From: Plazaster borealis
Taxonomy: Eukaryota > Echinodermata > Asteroidea > Forcipulatida > Labidiasteridae
Assembly: GCA_021014325.1 (NCBI GenBank)
Contig: CM037464.1
Coordinates: 5,239,127 to 5,303,126 of the forward strand
Direction: 5' to 3'
DNA length: 64,000 nucleotides
Below the pieces are notes generated by a model. That model was not told the DNA's origin. It ran no database searches and saw nothing but the letters and a program-made list of their open reading frames with translations. Positions 30,985 to 41,714 of the stretch are shown here, in pieces (the first letter of the stretch is position 1; each line of letters opens with the position of its first letter). Both the position numbers and the translations under genes were made by a program.

Positions 30985-31967
30985 TGATCATAGTACACGT
31001 CAGAGGTGAGTGCATCAAACTAAGTACATGTATTGTAAGAAGATGGTTGTCATTTCTAGTGGCCCTAATCTAGAAAACAATATTTCTTTCCAGAATTAAA
31101 GACTTTTGAAAGGAATAAATGCTTATTTTTCTGGATGGCTACATTTGGTTCACATTACAGATCTTGAACAGATACAAAGATGAACAATCCCCTTTAAAAT
31201 CTTGTCTGTAAAATGTGGGCCAGTCAGTAGCTTTTTTTTTGGTGGAAATCTCCATCCCGTGCCTGATGGCATTGCATGTCAATACAAGTTAAGAGGTCTC
31301 CAAGGTGATGCGAGCCAGCAGGAGTGTCTCCCCCGCTAAGACATCTTGCTCTCCTCCTTAAGACTCTCGTCCAGCCTCCTCCAAAAAAAGAAGAAGAGGA
31401 CTCTAGGCGAACTGTGTATATACCCTTGGCTGCAGTAGCTCAATGCATTTTAGTTTTTTGTTTATAGTAAAGTACAGCAGGGATAAATTGGAACATGAAG
31501 ATGAGGGGGATGAGGATGGTGGGGGGGTGGGGTGGGATGAAGCTCCACGTAGGATAATAATGAGGTGAGGGATGAGGAAATGAGGAGGCGGGGAAGAATA
31601 AGACGATGGAGGACAGGAAAGGAACGATGATGCTGGAAACCATGACTTAAACAATAACTTGTATCTAATGAGCTATGATGAAAGGAAATGAGACGGTTCA
31701 AACTCAGGGAAGAAAAGACGGAGGGGAAGAAAGTGACAACACAGAATTATTAAGATATGGCGAGATGAAAAAACCCTACACTGTATTGACTTTTGGGACT
31801 GTGAAGGATGAGCGCAGGAAATGAGGTTTCTCATATAATCAATGGCTTCGCTACATTTAAATCCCCACATATTTTCTTTAAATTATTTTTTTTATTCAAG
31901 TTTGTCCCAAATAAGGCTTTTAAAATAAAGCCACTCTTGATCATGTTGGTAAAGGGGGCTATTAGAG
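30985..31967. other. Intron 1 sequence with a purine-rich strand
   Basis: 31490-31740 on plus is strikingly rich in G and A (GATGAGGGGGATGAGGATGG; GAAAAGACGGAGGGGAAG). The minus-strand frames rich in Ser, Pro and His across it are compositional artefacts. No gene was recognised. Confidence 0.5.
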
Positions 31968-32345
31968 GAAACAATTTAAGATTGAAATAACTCAGGGCAG
32001 CTGAAAGTGGGAAGTGATATTCCTCTTAAAACATTGTAAAACAGTCTAGATTGTAGGATGGAGGGCAACATGCATCAGGCAAAGAGTTCCAAAGAGTTAC
32101 TGTACGTAGAATAAAGCTGTTGGAATGACTCGTTGTGCTACACCTCAGCAAAGCAAGAGAGCATGGGTGAGAAGAAGCAGAAAGCCTGGTTTCAAGCTCA
32201 AACATCATGATAGGAGGAACCAGGTCGGACACACTGGTGGAACATTTACCATGAAAATACCCTGTAGAAAAGACAGAGGCAGAGAGAGGCTGGCTACAGA
32301 CATCCCGGTCTATAGACTTCTGCCCTTGCAACCTCCAGCTTAAGC
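31968..32345 (-). mobile_element. LINE fragment, reverse-transcriptase C-terminus, copy C
   Basis: On the minus strand it encodes SASVFSTGYFHGKCSTSVSD, then ELETRLSASSHPCSLALLRC and SHSNSFILRTVTLWNSLP. Same LINE family as copies A and B. Its Arg-to-Leu, Tyr-to-Cys and Arg-to-Ser differences suggest an old copy. Confidence 0.75.
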
Positions 32346-32935
32346 CAGTAGACATTCAATTTAGAAACAGACTAATGATGACACAAATTCACCAAGCTGC
32401 TAAGCTATAATGATCTTGCACAGAAAAACATTTGCTTAGCAGAAAAAAGGTAACCAGCCATACTGGTTACTCATTGTTACTATCTAAGTGGTTCCCTGCA
32501 AAATTTTGCTTAATAAAAGCAAAACGTTTTGTCCGGCAAATTACATTATTGCTTTCATTCTGTACAAAAATGTACTTTTGTTTATGAACCCACTATCATC
32601 TTGGTTTACATTGTGGAGCATGTGTCATAACAACCAGGGCCAAGTTTGCGCAAGAAAAAATGTATCATTGACCATAGTTTGACTACATACGTTGGCCCAA
32701 ACTCTGTCTAGTCGACGACAGTTGGACTACTCTAGTCGACTGTTTGGAACCAGCCTACCGGGCATGGTTGCATCGCTGGTTATCAATAGCCGTTTTCATA
32801 GCACAGTGCAGAGTGGACAGAAAATGATAACGTACGTTGACATGGCACTTCAACTTCTGTGCACATGCCCTACGTATGTATATATGTCACTAAACAACCA
32901 CCAGTTGACCATTGGTCCTTGCGTGAACTTGACCC
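32346..32935. other. Intron 1 sequence
   Basis: A worn foldback-family piece (TTGCTTAGCAGAAAAAAGGT) lies near 32430. GTCGACGACAGTTGGACTAC / TAGTCGACTG is a local palindromic spot near 32711-32740. No gene. Confidence 0.4.
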
Positions 32936-33335
32936 AGACTACCACGGGAAATCTGGACTATTCCATTTCACAAGGTGAACAATGCACTCAGCATTTGTGT
33001 TATAATTTACAGTATACATGTAGATCCTTGTCATTTGAAATTGTTTTCACAATGAACACAAAAAAGACAAGTAAACTCGTCCACCCCACACTCTGAAAAT
33101 TCTTTAAAAAAACCTTCCAACTCCATATAGGCACCAACCTTGTCCGCCGTGACACGACCTTGCCTAGTAAAGACAAATGGGCGGGAAACAATTATTTTGG
33201 AAACAAAGCATCCTATAATTAACCACACATGTAGGACTCCTACAATGTATTTAACAATTTTGGAGCGTCGCGGCAGCATCATGGCAAAACAAAGGATGAC
33301 ACATGACGGATATTCTACCAATCAAATGACAAGGA
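32936..33335 (+). repeat. 400-bp repeat, copy 1 (paired with 35524-36240)
   Basis: GGGAAATCTGGACTATTCCA, AACTCGTCCACCCCACACTC, CGTGACACGACCTTGCCT and TTTTGGAGCGTCGCGGCAG recur in the same order and orientation 2.6-2.9 kb to the right, where an insertion splits them. Confidence 0.75.
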
Positions 33336-35496
33336 TCTGTGTGTGCGCGTATGACTGTATAATGTACTACTGTATGTACGATACATGTTTGTCACTGTTT
33401 TTAAAATGTGTTTTTAAGAAAATTATTCTTTAGGTAAGTTTTTTATCACTCTAATTAGTAACCTCCGTTGATTGAATACGGAAGCATATGGAATAAAAAA
33501 CAAGACATGAAATAGCAGTCTGTCATACAGATTTACGCCTGCTGGCATAGGATCACCGTATTTAAACATCTCCTCTGTCACTCAATTGACTCTGCTTGCA
33601 TCTTCTTCGTTCGTAGCAAATATCTCCAGGGCAAATTTGCACTTCGTTTTCAGCGGCCAGGTATTAAAATGACTGGCCGGATAATAAGGAATAACAGTTA
33701 ATGTTTCTATGAAATATAATGAGGATTTCACTGGGCATACAGGAGGATTGCGGAAGAAGATTGAATGAGATGTGGATGTGATGGGATTGAGTGGTGGAAT
33801 GAAGAGGACCAAGACAAGTTTATGCGCAGGTTGTTTCTCAGAAAGATAGACCGCACATAATTTAACGTACGTTCATACATGTACATTCCAAAAAGAAAAT
33901 TACAAAAAATGACTCCAACCCACACCACTGTAAACATTGTATTATAAAACACGTACATGTACTGTATACCACTGGCAGTTCGTGTGCACGTACATGTACA
34001 TGTACGTACAGTGTTCGTGTATAGGCCTTGACCTTTTAAAAGCATGTTCAGGGGAAAAACGAGTAGAAGAAAATGTATTTAATTAGTGATTTTGAGTGTC
34101 AGCAAAAAAGTGTACAGTCAGTGTGTGTATGTTATTGTAAATACATGCAGTGATGCACTGTGCTTGTACTAAGTATGTACTGTACATAAATGTGTAAGCT
34201 TATTATTAAATTGTCAAAATGTGCAGACTTTGTATCATGTACATATTGTGTGTGTGGAGAACAACATTTTTTTAGAAAAATCTCTCCATCGTATAAAATT
34301 TGACACCCCAAGCACAAGATCAAAGGTTTTTTAACTAGAAAAATTCACAAGAACACCTACTGAAACTGTTTGTACACGTATGTACTACACATGTACACAC
34401 GCACACTCACAAGTACTACAACCTGTGCCACCGTATTCGCTGTCATGGCATTATGCATGTGACCTATCGTCCGAATGCTCAGTTTATTAGCATATATTGA
34501 GTTTCAAATCCTTAGCAACCACGCTTAATTCATGCACAAAACAACGCTTCCAGGATGCTCCGGCTCTTGCGTCACTGCGTCAATTGTTCCCCGGCAAATA
34601 TCTTTTTATTGATTAATGTCTTTATAATGTAGTGTGTGAGGATGTAAAACATTTTGTAAAAATTACATTGGTTGGACCATATTAAAACAAATGTATTGTA
34701 CACCGTTATGCAGTACTTGTACATTGTCTGAAGTGTGTTTACTGTCAAACTTCCTGCACAGACTGCGGGAGTAAATTAGTGACACAGGCTCTGAGGAAAT
34801 GAATAAATTACACGAAGACCCCGGGGTTGGTGTGCATATAATTGCAGTTTGTGCAATTAAATGCAAACAGTGTGTACTGTATGATGTAAACTGTTTTTAC
34901 TATTATTCTTATTATTTGTACGTGTAACCCCCCTGAGTGTTGACACCATAAGGGACCCGCAAAAGTGTTACATTGTTGTAGCACTGTAAGCGTAGATAAT
35001 GTATGTAAATGAACCTGTCCCCCGTAACTGTACTGTACATGTACCTGTTTCTCTGGGCAAAGTCTGTGGACATCTAAACAAACAAAAACATCAAAGCACT
35101 TCTTTTCCCCCCTTATAAAACCAATTGAAGCCTAAAGGACAAAGAACTTGGATCACTTTTATACAATGAAATATACAATGTATGTTAAAAATTAGCATAA
35201 CTCGCATTCACTTTGTTAAATCACGGTTTAATTGCCCACCAGGGAATTTAGATGGTGGCAATAAATAATAGCCGTTTAATTCAACCTTCCCATTAAGGAA
35301 TAATTTATGATGACGTACTTCACATGACTATTTTTTTTCTTTTTTCATCTATCTTGAAACATACGGACTGACATGACTGAAGAGGTTATATGGATAAATG
35401 CACTGAAATGTTACCGAGGCGAACTGTTCAAAGCGGGATGACAGTGTCTGGCAATAGTAGAAACTGAACAAAAATACAAATATCTGATAAATTCAT
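33336..35496. other. Intron 1 sequence, low in recognisable repeats
   Basis: A GTACATGTACATGTACG cluster sits at 33987-34010. Blocks near 33590-33720, 34440-34620 and 35205-35320 are AT-rich in the homeodomain-site style (TTAATTCATGCA, TAATAGCCGTTTAATTCAA) and have no repeat partner here. They are candidate conserved non-coding elements. No gene was recognised. Confidence 0.35.
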
Positions 35497-35867
35497 GCGA
35501 GTGCATTGTCGCAGAATATAATCACAAGGGGAAATCTGGTTTATTCCATTTCACAACGAAGCCGAGTAAAAAATGGAAAAGCCAGAATGAGTGATTACTC
35601 TGATTAAGTTGGGAAGGTATTGCATTCTGCTCTACCAGCCAGGCTCCTAGTGGATGATACCCATGCCAACATCCTTACGGACTGTGAAGGGGGTAACCCT
35701 GTTTCAGCCCCAGGGGTAGGTGGCAACGTGCCCCTGGTGGCAGTTGATTTGGGTCGATAGCCAAAATCAGTTAAGTGTAGCCCTCACCTTGAAGTGGCCG
35801 TCCGGCCTTGTGATGTTATGAGGCGATCTCTCATAAAAAAATAATAATAATTCTGCGACAATGCACA
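35497..35867. mobile_element. Composite insertion with GTGCATTGTCGCAGAAT ends
   Basis: GTGCATTGTCGCAGAAT (35502-35518) and ATTCTGCGACAATGCAC (35850-35866) are inverted ends. Inside are the start of the 400-bp repeat and the reverse copy of the 6700 repeat (GGTCGATAGCCAAAATCAG; CACCTTGAAGTGGCCGTCC). The order of events is unclear. Confidence 0.5.
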
Positions 35868-36240
35868 AAAGAAATGGAAATATTATATTTTATATTTTAA
35901 CTCACACATAACTGTAGATCCTCGTCAATTGAAATTTGTTCACAAAAAAACACAAAATAGTATAGAAACTCGTCCACCCCACACTCTGGAAATTCTAAAA
36001 AAACCTTCTAAACAACAAGAACGACTCCATGAACCCTGACATGAACCTTGCCGTGACACGACATTGCCTCGTTTGGACAAATGGTTGGGGAACAATTAGT
36101 TTGGAAACAACACTGCGAAGTGTCCAATAACTATCCATATTGGACTACAATATTTAAATTTTGGAGCGTCAGCGTGTCGCGGCAGTACGGCAAATAATGG
36201 ATGACACATGAAACGTGTTCCACCAATCAAATTATTAATA
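35868..36240 (+). repeat. 400-bp repeat, copy 2 (right part)
   Basis: GATCCTCGTCAATTGAAATT, AACTCGTCCACCCCACACTC and ATTTTGGAGCGTCAGCGTG parallel 33020-33300. Its left part is at 35524-35560. Confidence 0.75.
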
Positions 36241-36390
36241 AAGGCCCTATTTATTGGTTTATTAAAACACCCCAAAACATTGCAGCCCAAAGGCTGAATT
36301 GTGTTCAAGGTACAGCAGAATTCATCACAGAATAAAAAATTGTAAAAAACAAGATACTTTACAAGGCTAAAAGAATACATAGGCCTAAGG
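36233..36390 (-). mobile_element. LINE-like 3' end
   Basis: On the minus strand CACAATTCAGCCTTTGGGCT leads to GTTTTAATAAACCAATAAAT, the usual 'GGGCTG...AATAAA' layout of a truncated LINE tail. Inserted at the right end of the 400-bp repeat. Confidence 0.5.
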
Positions 36391-36795
36391 GAAGAAGGGA
36401 TAAGAAAACAAAAATATCATCAAAAATACACAATTGTAAGATAAATGACAAGGGTCTGTGTAGGTGGTACGTAGGCACATGTGGTACATGTGTAAATAAA
36501 ATATGTAATCAACTTCATTGCATTCTACTAAAATGAAAAGTTGATAAATTTCCATCTGACCCATCATAGACAGTCAACGTCATTTTCAATGTGCCAGGCC
36601 TCTTGGATGCCTGCACTGGCAGGTGGTGTTATTGACATTCAATGTCACATCAATTTGTTATGAGCGATTAAATTGCCCTGGGCATTCTCTCTCTGTTTTA
36701 ATTACAAGGGAATTAGCAGGGCTAGTATTTGGCTATAAATGTGAAATGGAAGTCAATTGAGAATTTATTGTTAGTTTAAAACAAAAGGGACGGAG
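36391..36795. other. Intron 1 sequence, candidate conserved block
   Basis: 36590-36780 (GCACTGGCAGGTGGTGTTAT; TTTTAATTACAAGGGAATTAG) is free of visible repeats. Nothing coding. Confidence 0.3.
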
Positions 36796-36799
36796 TGCG

Positions 36800-37148
36800 C
36801 ATGTACACATATATGTGCAAGTACACAATTAGCTATGCAAGTACCACACAATCAGCTATGCAAGTACACATGGTGCAAGTACACAATCGACTACGTAAGT
36901 ACCACACAATCAGCTACATGTACATGTATGCAAGTACATACATGTATGTATGCAAATTTACACGATCATCTATGCAAGTACCACACAATCAGCTATGCAA
37001 GTACACATGTGCAACACAATCAGCTATGCAAGTACCACACAATAAGCTAAATGCACACAATGTGCAACTACACAATCAACTATGCAATTGTAAGTACCAC
37101 ACAATCAGCTAGATGCAAGTACATGTATGTGCAAGTACACAATAACAC
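36800..37148 (+). repeat. CAATCAGCTATGCAAGTACCA minisatellite, left block
   Basis: Irregular units of about 19-25 bases (AATCAGCTATGCAAGTACCA, with variants carrying ACATGTGCAAGTAC) repeat a dozen or more times. Frames across it are low-complexity artefacts. Confidence 0.85.
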
Positions 37149-37340
37149 ATCTTGAAAAACGCATCCTTGTGGAGCATTCTTTTGTTCTTTCCTTTGTCCC
37201 TGAAAAGTTTCCCATACATGTAGACTTTGTAGAAAAATTTCTTTGTGGAGCACCTGGGTCTTTAGACATGTTAGAATTTTCCTATGGAGTCCTTTTATTT
37301 TCCTTTTTTTGTTTTGTCCTTGGTCCATAAAGTGAGAGCA
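37149..37340. mobile_element. Insertion splitting the minisatellite
   Basis: This 190-base stretch has no repeat units. GGAGCATTCTTTTGTTC and GGAGCACCTGGGTC are its most distinct parts, and TTCCTTTGTCCCTGAAAAG occurs near the left. No TIR was seen. Either an insertion or the spacer between two arrays. Confidence 0.4.
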
Positions 37341-37575
37341 GCTACATACTGTATGCAAGTACATGTACCACACAATCAGCTATGTAAGTACACATGGTGC
37401 AAGTACACAATCAACTTTGCAAGTACTACACAATCATATGCAAGTACACATGTGCAAAGTACACAATCAACAATGCAAGTACCACACAATCAGCTGTATG
37501 AGGTACACATGTGCAAGAACACAATGAACTTGATGCAAGTTAACACGTGCAAATGTACAGTCTGTGCATGTAAGT
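37341..37575 (+). repeat. CAATCAGCTATGCAAGTACCA minisatellite, right block
   Basis: Same unit as the left block, more degenerate toward the right. Confidence 0.85.
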
Positions 37576-37789
37576 AGAACCCAGGTATGGCAGGAAATGT
37601 TCTACTTATATGTCGGATGGCGTTTGTCGATTTAATCAACTTCTTGTACATTGTAGGCTTTGAACATCTTATGGTTCCCTTCTTTTAAAATGTACTTTAC
37701 AGTCATGACAGTATGCACACACACACATTGTTTTAATCACGCTAATGCATACAGTTACGATGTGGATTTTGCAAAAGGTCCTTAAATAC

Positions 37790-38650
37790 ACATTCATAAA
37801 TGCCCGGGACAGTTTCGCTACTCTGATTGGTCGAGAGCACGTCATGTGGGGGTGTTTAAACGGACGATATAACACCGGCTAGAAGTGTTTAAACATGGCT
37901 GGCTTCGCGTGATGGGCGCGCACGCTCATTTATGCCAATTTACTTATGCGGAACGCAGTACAAAGCTATTAGTATACCCGCGCGTAATCTTTTTGTACAC
38001 GCGCGTGTACACAAACCAACGCACACAAAACAGAATTTTACAAAAGTTTTTGAAAATGTACAAACTTCGAAAATTCGCTCAAACAGATTGTCACAGATTG
38101 TCTATAATAGGCTTACTTGTAATTTTTTTTTCTTCGGTTTTTTAAAAACAAAAGAGCATTTATGAATGGGAATAAAAGAGTAGGGACTCGTTCTTAAACG
38201 ACCGTTTAAAACCTTGCAGGGTCGTGGCCTACGATAAAGGCCCTCGCCTTCGGCTCAGGCCTTTATCACACGGCCACGACCCTGCCGGTTTTAAAGGGCT
38301 GTTTAAGAACTCGTCGCTACTCTTTTATTCCCTTATTATATATAATAAGGGAATAAATGTGTAGTCGACGAGGTCTTAAATGGCCACGACCCTGCAAGGT
38401 TTAAAACCGCCGTTTAAGACTGAGTCACCACTCTTTTATTCTCATTCCCAAAAAACCAAGTTCTGTTAAAAACATTAAAAAAACTTCAAAAGTTGAGAAC
38501 AAATCTGACAGTTTAGCGCCCTCTTTTCTTCAGGCCATGTTTAAACACTCCTCACCGTGTTTATATCGCATGTTTAAACATGGCCACGTGATCTCCTCTC
38601 GACCAATCAAAATGGATAAACTTTCCCGGTATTTATGAATCATTGAATAA
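37790..38650. mobile_element. Large compound foldback element
   Basis: The outer arms are about 100 bases each: left 37790-37900 (TCATAAATGCCCGGGACAG; GATTGGTCGAGAG; GTGTTTAAACATGGC) and right 38535-38640 in inverse (GCCATGTTTAAACAC; CTCTCGACCAATCA; TTCCCGGTATTTATGA). Inside, 38165-38335 is a second palindrome (GAATAAAAGAGTAGGGACTC / CGCTACTCTTTTATTCCC; GGCCACGACCCTGC pairs). A further half copy lies at 38336-38450. Known echinoderm-type foldback style; no transposase frame. Confidence 0.75.
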
Positions 38651-38689
38651 ACAGTCTTTGAGATATAATATTTTCATTCGCTTAAAACT

Positions 38690-38960
38690 TGTTCATACAA
38701 AGCAAAGCGAGGACGTCCTCACTCTGTCGGAACACCCGGGTCCCTTTTGTTAAAGTCCTCCCTTTGAGTGGGTAGACATCCCCCACAAACACACACACCC
38801 TTACAAGGCAGTTACGGGGTACCTCCATTGCTGTTCTATTATTCCCTTTTCTGAAGAAATCCTCTGTGGGGTACCACTTGAACAAGGAAAACCTCGTGGG
38901 GTAGCATTGTTCCATTGTTAAAAGTACCAGGTTGGCATGTGTAAGGGCACACACAACCTT
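38690..38960 (+). repeat. TTCTATTATTCCCTTTTCTGAAG repeat, first unit
   Basis: TGTTCTATTATTCCCTTTTC, CTCTGTGGGGTACCAC and TTGAACAAGGAAAACC match 39247-39345 in the same orientation. The two are separated by a foldback element. Confidence 0.65.
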
Positions 38961-38968
38961 AGGGATCT

Positions 38969-39225
38969 GGGCCCAATTTCATGGCTCTGCTTACTGCTGA
39001 ATTCTGCGCTTGCGATCACCATTCCCCGCTTACCGTGCAAGCGCCGAATTTCTGCGCTAGCTGTGTAAGCGTAGAATGCCTAGTAACGTGGACTACGCAC
39101 GCGCACAAGCAAAAATTCCATTCCAACCCGTTAAATACGCTTGACGTACATGTAAGCGCGGAATTCCCTGCTTCCGTAAGCGCCGATTCTTTGCTTACGG
39201 TAAGCAGAGCCATGAAATTGGGCCC
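38969..39225. mobile_element. Foldback element, CATGGCTCTGCTTAC type, copy 2
   Basis: GGGCCCAATTTCATGGCTCT to AGAGCCATGAAATTGGGCCC, 20-base perfect ends. Very similar to 30551-30805. Confidence 0.88.
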
Positions 39226-39600
39226 TGATGTGTTGGGCCCTGCTATTGTTGTTCTATTATTCCCTTTTCTAAAGAATGCCTCTGTGGGGTCCACAGTTGA
39301 ACAAAGACAAACTTTGTGGGGGGGTCTACTGTTCCATTGTGTAAAAGACCCCCAAAGGGCCAGTTCTTAAGCCCACACAAGTGTGCAAACACCTGCCATC
39401 GGGTACTTCCTATTTTCTTTCTTTTGTTTACAAAGCACACTTTTTTGGCAACAGCTACCCCTGGTTTTGGTACACTTCCCAACTGGGGACCTTTACCCAA
39501 CCGGGGACCTTTACCCAACCGGGGACCTTACCCAACCGGGAGAACCCTATTGTCCTCTTTTGATAAATGTAGTTCCCGGAGTTTGAATGTGTAAACCAAC
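39226..39600 (+). repeat. TTCTATTATTCCCTTTTC repeat, second unit, with 19-bp repeats
   Basis: Second unit at 39247-39345. Then CCAACCGGGGACCTTTACC-type 19-base units follow about three to four times at 39479-39541. Confidence 0.65.
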
Positions 39601-39639
39601 ATACACTTGAAAACTTAAATTGTATACATTGTCCAATTC

Positions 39640-39810
39640 AACAAGCTTGGTTTATTGTACAACAACAAAAATACAAAGTTCAGGACTGTAGTCCGAAGAC
39701 TAAACAAGTCAAGTTTACAAAGATAAAAGGTAACAGTAAAAACGACAGATTACATGTAACTTCATTGTTGAAGTATACAAAAAGGTAAACGTAAAGGTAT
39801 GTATCTTCAT
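39640..39810 (-). mobile_element. LINE-like 3' end
   Basis: On the minus strand TAGTCTTCGGACTACAGTCC leads to TGTACAATAAACCAAGC, a standard non-LTR 3' UTR layout. No frame. Confidence 0.5.
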
Positions 39811-40146
39811 AAAAGGGTTATTTCCTTTTGTGATGAGAAGAGAATCAATGTGAATTTAATTATAAGCTCATTCCAGGAACGTAGAAACTGTGTATAGAGA
39901 TATATAGCCGTCCCACTCAAGAATGACCTTAAATTCACACTATTGAGTGTGTGGATACATTATAGCCTGCAAGGAGTGACATCAAATTGAGTGTATGGCT
40001 GTTGTGGGCATTTGTAAACAAGACCTAGTACTATACACCTACTGACAGTACTGTCATGACTGTACAATACAGACATGGTGGGGGGGGGGGGGAGCAAGAC
40101 AGCCCAATTTTCAAACTGTATACTACATTAGTACCTCAGGTCAGGA

Positions 40147-40769
40147 CCTGGGCCAACTTTTATGACTTTGCAAAATACCCTACAATGTACTATGCGAAAA
40201 ATAAATTTTAAAATACGGAAACGGAAAAATGTACAAATAACATGACTGTGTACATTTATAAGCGTATTTTACAGGTTACATGTACATGTAGCAAGGTCTT
40301 TTTGCTGTGACACACAATGTTCCCCGCTTACACGGCTGGCACAGAAATTTGGCGTTTGAGCACATTTCAAGACATTTATTTCCACTCCAACAGAGCATCA
40401 GCATATTTTAAAAACAATAAACAAAGAACAGTAAGAGGATAACTGGAAATGGGGGCATAACCAGAAAAGCCAAAGCTTAGGTTAGTATTTTGTAGCCGCA
40501 CAACGACTGGAAGCACACGAGTGGCCTCCAATTCCAGCCGCTTTGTGGCTATGAAGCTGTCCAAGCCAAAAGGCCTTGACATAATAAAGGCTTGTGGTAC
40601 AAGTACATGTACATAGGTATGCCCCGACAAAATGAAAACACAAATGGACTAACATTACTAACAAGTACAGTGTATACAAAAATGTAGGTTTGATACTTAT
40701 AGTGTAAAGAATGGTGACCGTGAGCGCAGAATTCCGCAATACAAAACTGAGAGCCATGAAATTGGGCCC
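40147..40769. mobile_element. Foldback element interrupted by a LINE-like tail
   Basis: The left part (CTGGGCCAACTTTTATGACT at 40147; AAGCGTATTTTACAGG at 40260; CGGCTGGCACAGAAATTTGG at 40334) and right part (GAGAGCCATGAAATTGGGCCC at 40749-40769) parallel 30551-30805. About 40363-40690 is foreign to the family. Confidence 0.6.
40363..40690 (-). mobile_element. LINE-like 3' end inside a foldback element
   Basis: On the minus strand CCTTTTGGCTTGGACAGC, CCAGTCGTTGTGCGGCTAC and a final GTGGAAATAAATGTCTTG form a truncated retroelement tail. The 91-codon frame across it has no domain. Confidence 0.45.
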
Positions 40770-41356
40770 TGCAGTGAGATTTAAATATAAAAGTAGAACT
40801 ATCTCAATATTTTAATTTTAAACATTATTTTTGAATACCAAAAAAAGAAGAAGATATTTTTGGTGGTCCTTCAATTATCAATACATAAACTGTCGGTTCT
40901 TTGCACATTTTTACCTTTTATATTTTTGAATTTAAAGCAATGTGAAAAATGCAAATCATACTAATATTTGAGGAGTCAATTAATTAAAAAGCATTTAAAG
41001 CATTTCAAAAATAAGAACAGCTTTAATTAGCATACTTATTTTCATTTTCTTCTCAAAATGTTGTCTTCCTAGAATGAATGAATGAATGATTGGTACTGTG
41101 TTCAGATGATCACACCAACTACATCAGGCATTGTCAGGCATGATGCTTCATTTTTGAAATGGCATTGGCACCAAGGCGATTTTTCCTTAGTAATGGGCAC
41201 CTCTATAAAGTAAATTGTTAATCTCAGTTGGAACATTTCAAGGGGCACGATGGCAATGACCAGGGGCAATGGAGACAGTTGCCTCTGTGGCCTCCGTGAA
41301 GTATTAGGCCTGTACGGTGTACAAGTGTTACATGTTACTCACTGTACCTACTATGG

Positions 41357-41635
41357 CGCTCTCGGCGGTTGGGTTGGCGTAGTGGTATCTTTCCTCGCCG
41401 TCCACCCTCTTGGACCCCGGTTCAAATCCCGCCGTGGGCACTATGTTGATTGGGTTTCAGTCCCTACCTAATTGCGTGGGCTTTCCCTGGAATAACTCTC
41501 AGGGGTTTTCCCGACCCGCATCTAAAACTGAAACTTCCTTAATTCCTTGTCTTCTCTCCATGGGATTCTTTGCTAGTATAGTGATTTGGTGATTAAGCTT
41601 TTCTGAGAATCCTTGGCTTCACAACCACTGTTAAT
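41357..41635 (+). mobile_element. tRNA-headed SINE with long conserved body
   Basis: Box A (TTGGCGTAGTGG, about 41373) and box B (GGTTCAAATCC, 41420-41430) lie in a tRNA-like head of about 75 bases. A body with TGATTGGGTTTCAGTCCC and CCTGGAATAACTCTCAGGGG follows. The layout matches deuterostome SINE families with shared central domains. Which one I cannot name. Confidence 0.7.
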
Positions 41636-41714
41636 ACATAACATACATAATTACAGTCCACCTGTCCACACCAGAAAATTTACAAGTACACATGTAAGTA
41701 TGGATGAATACTCA

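Noticed and set aside
36795..37577. 105- and 97-codon low-complexity frames as secreted repeats proteins
   Set aside because: They are translations of a minisatellite with irregular unit length and no consistent frame.
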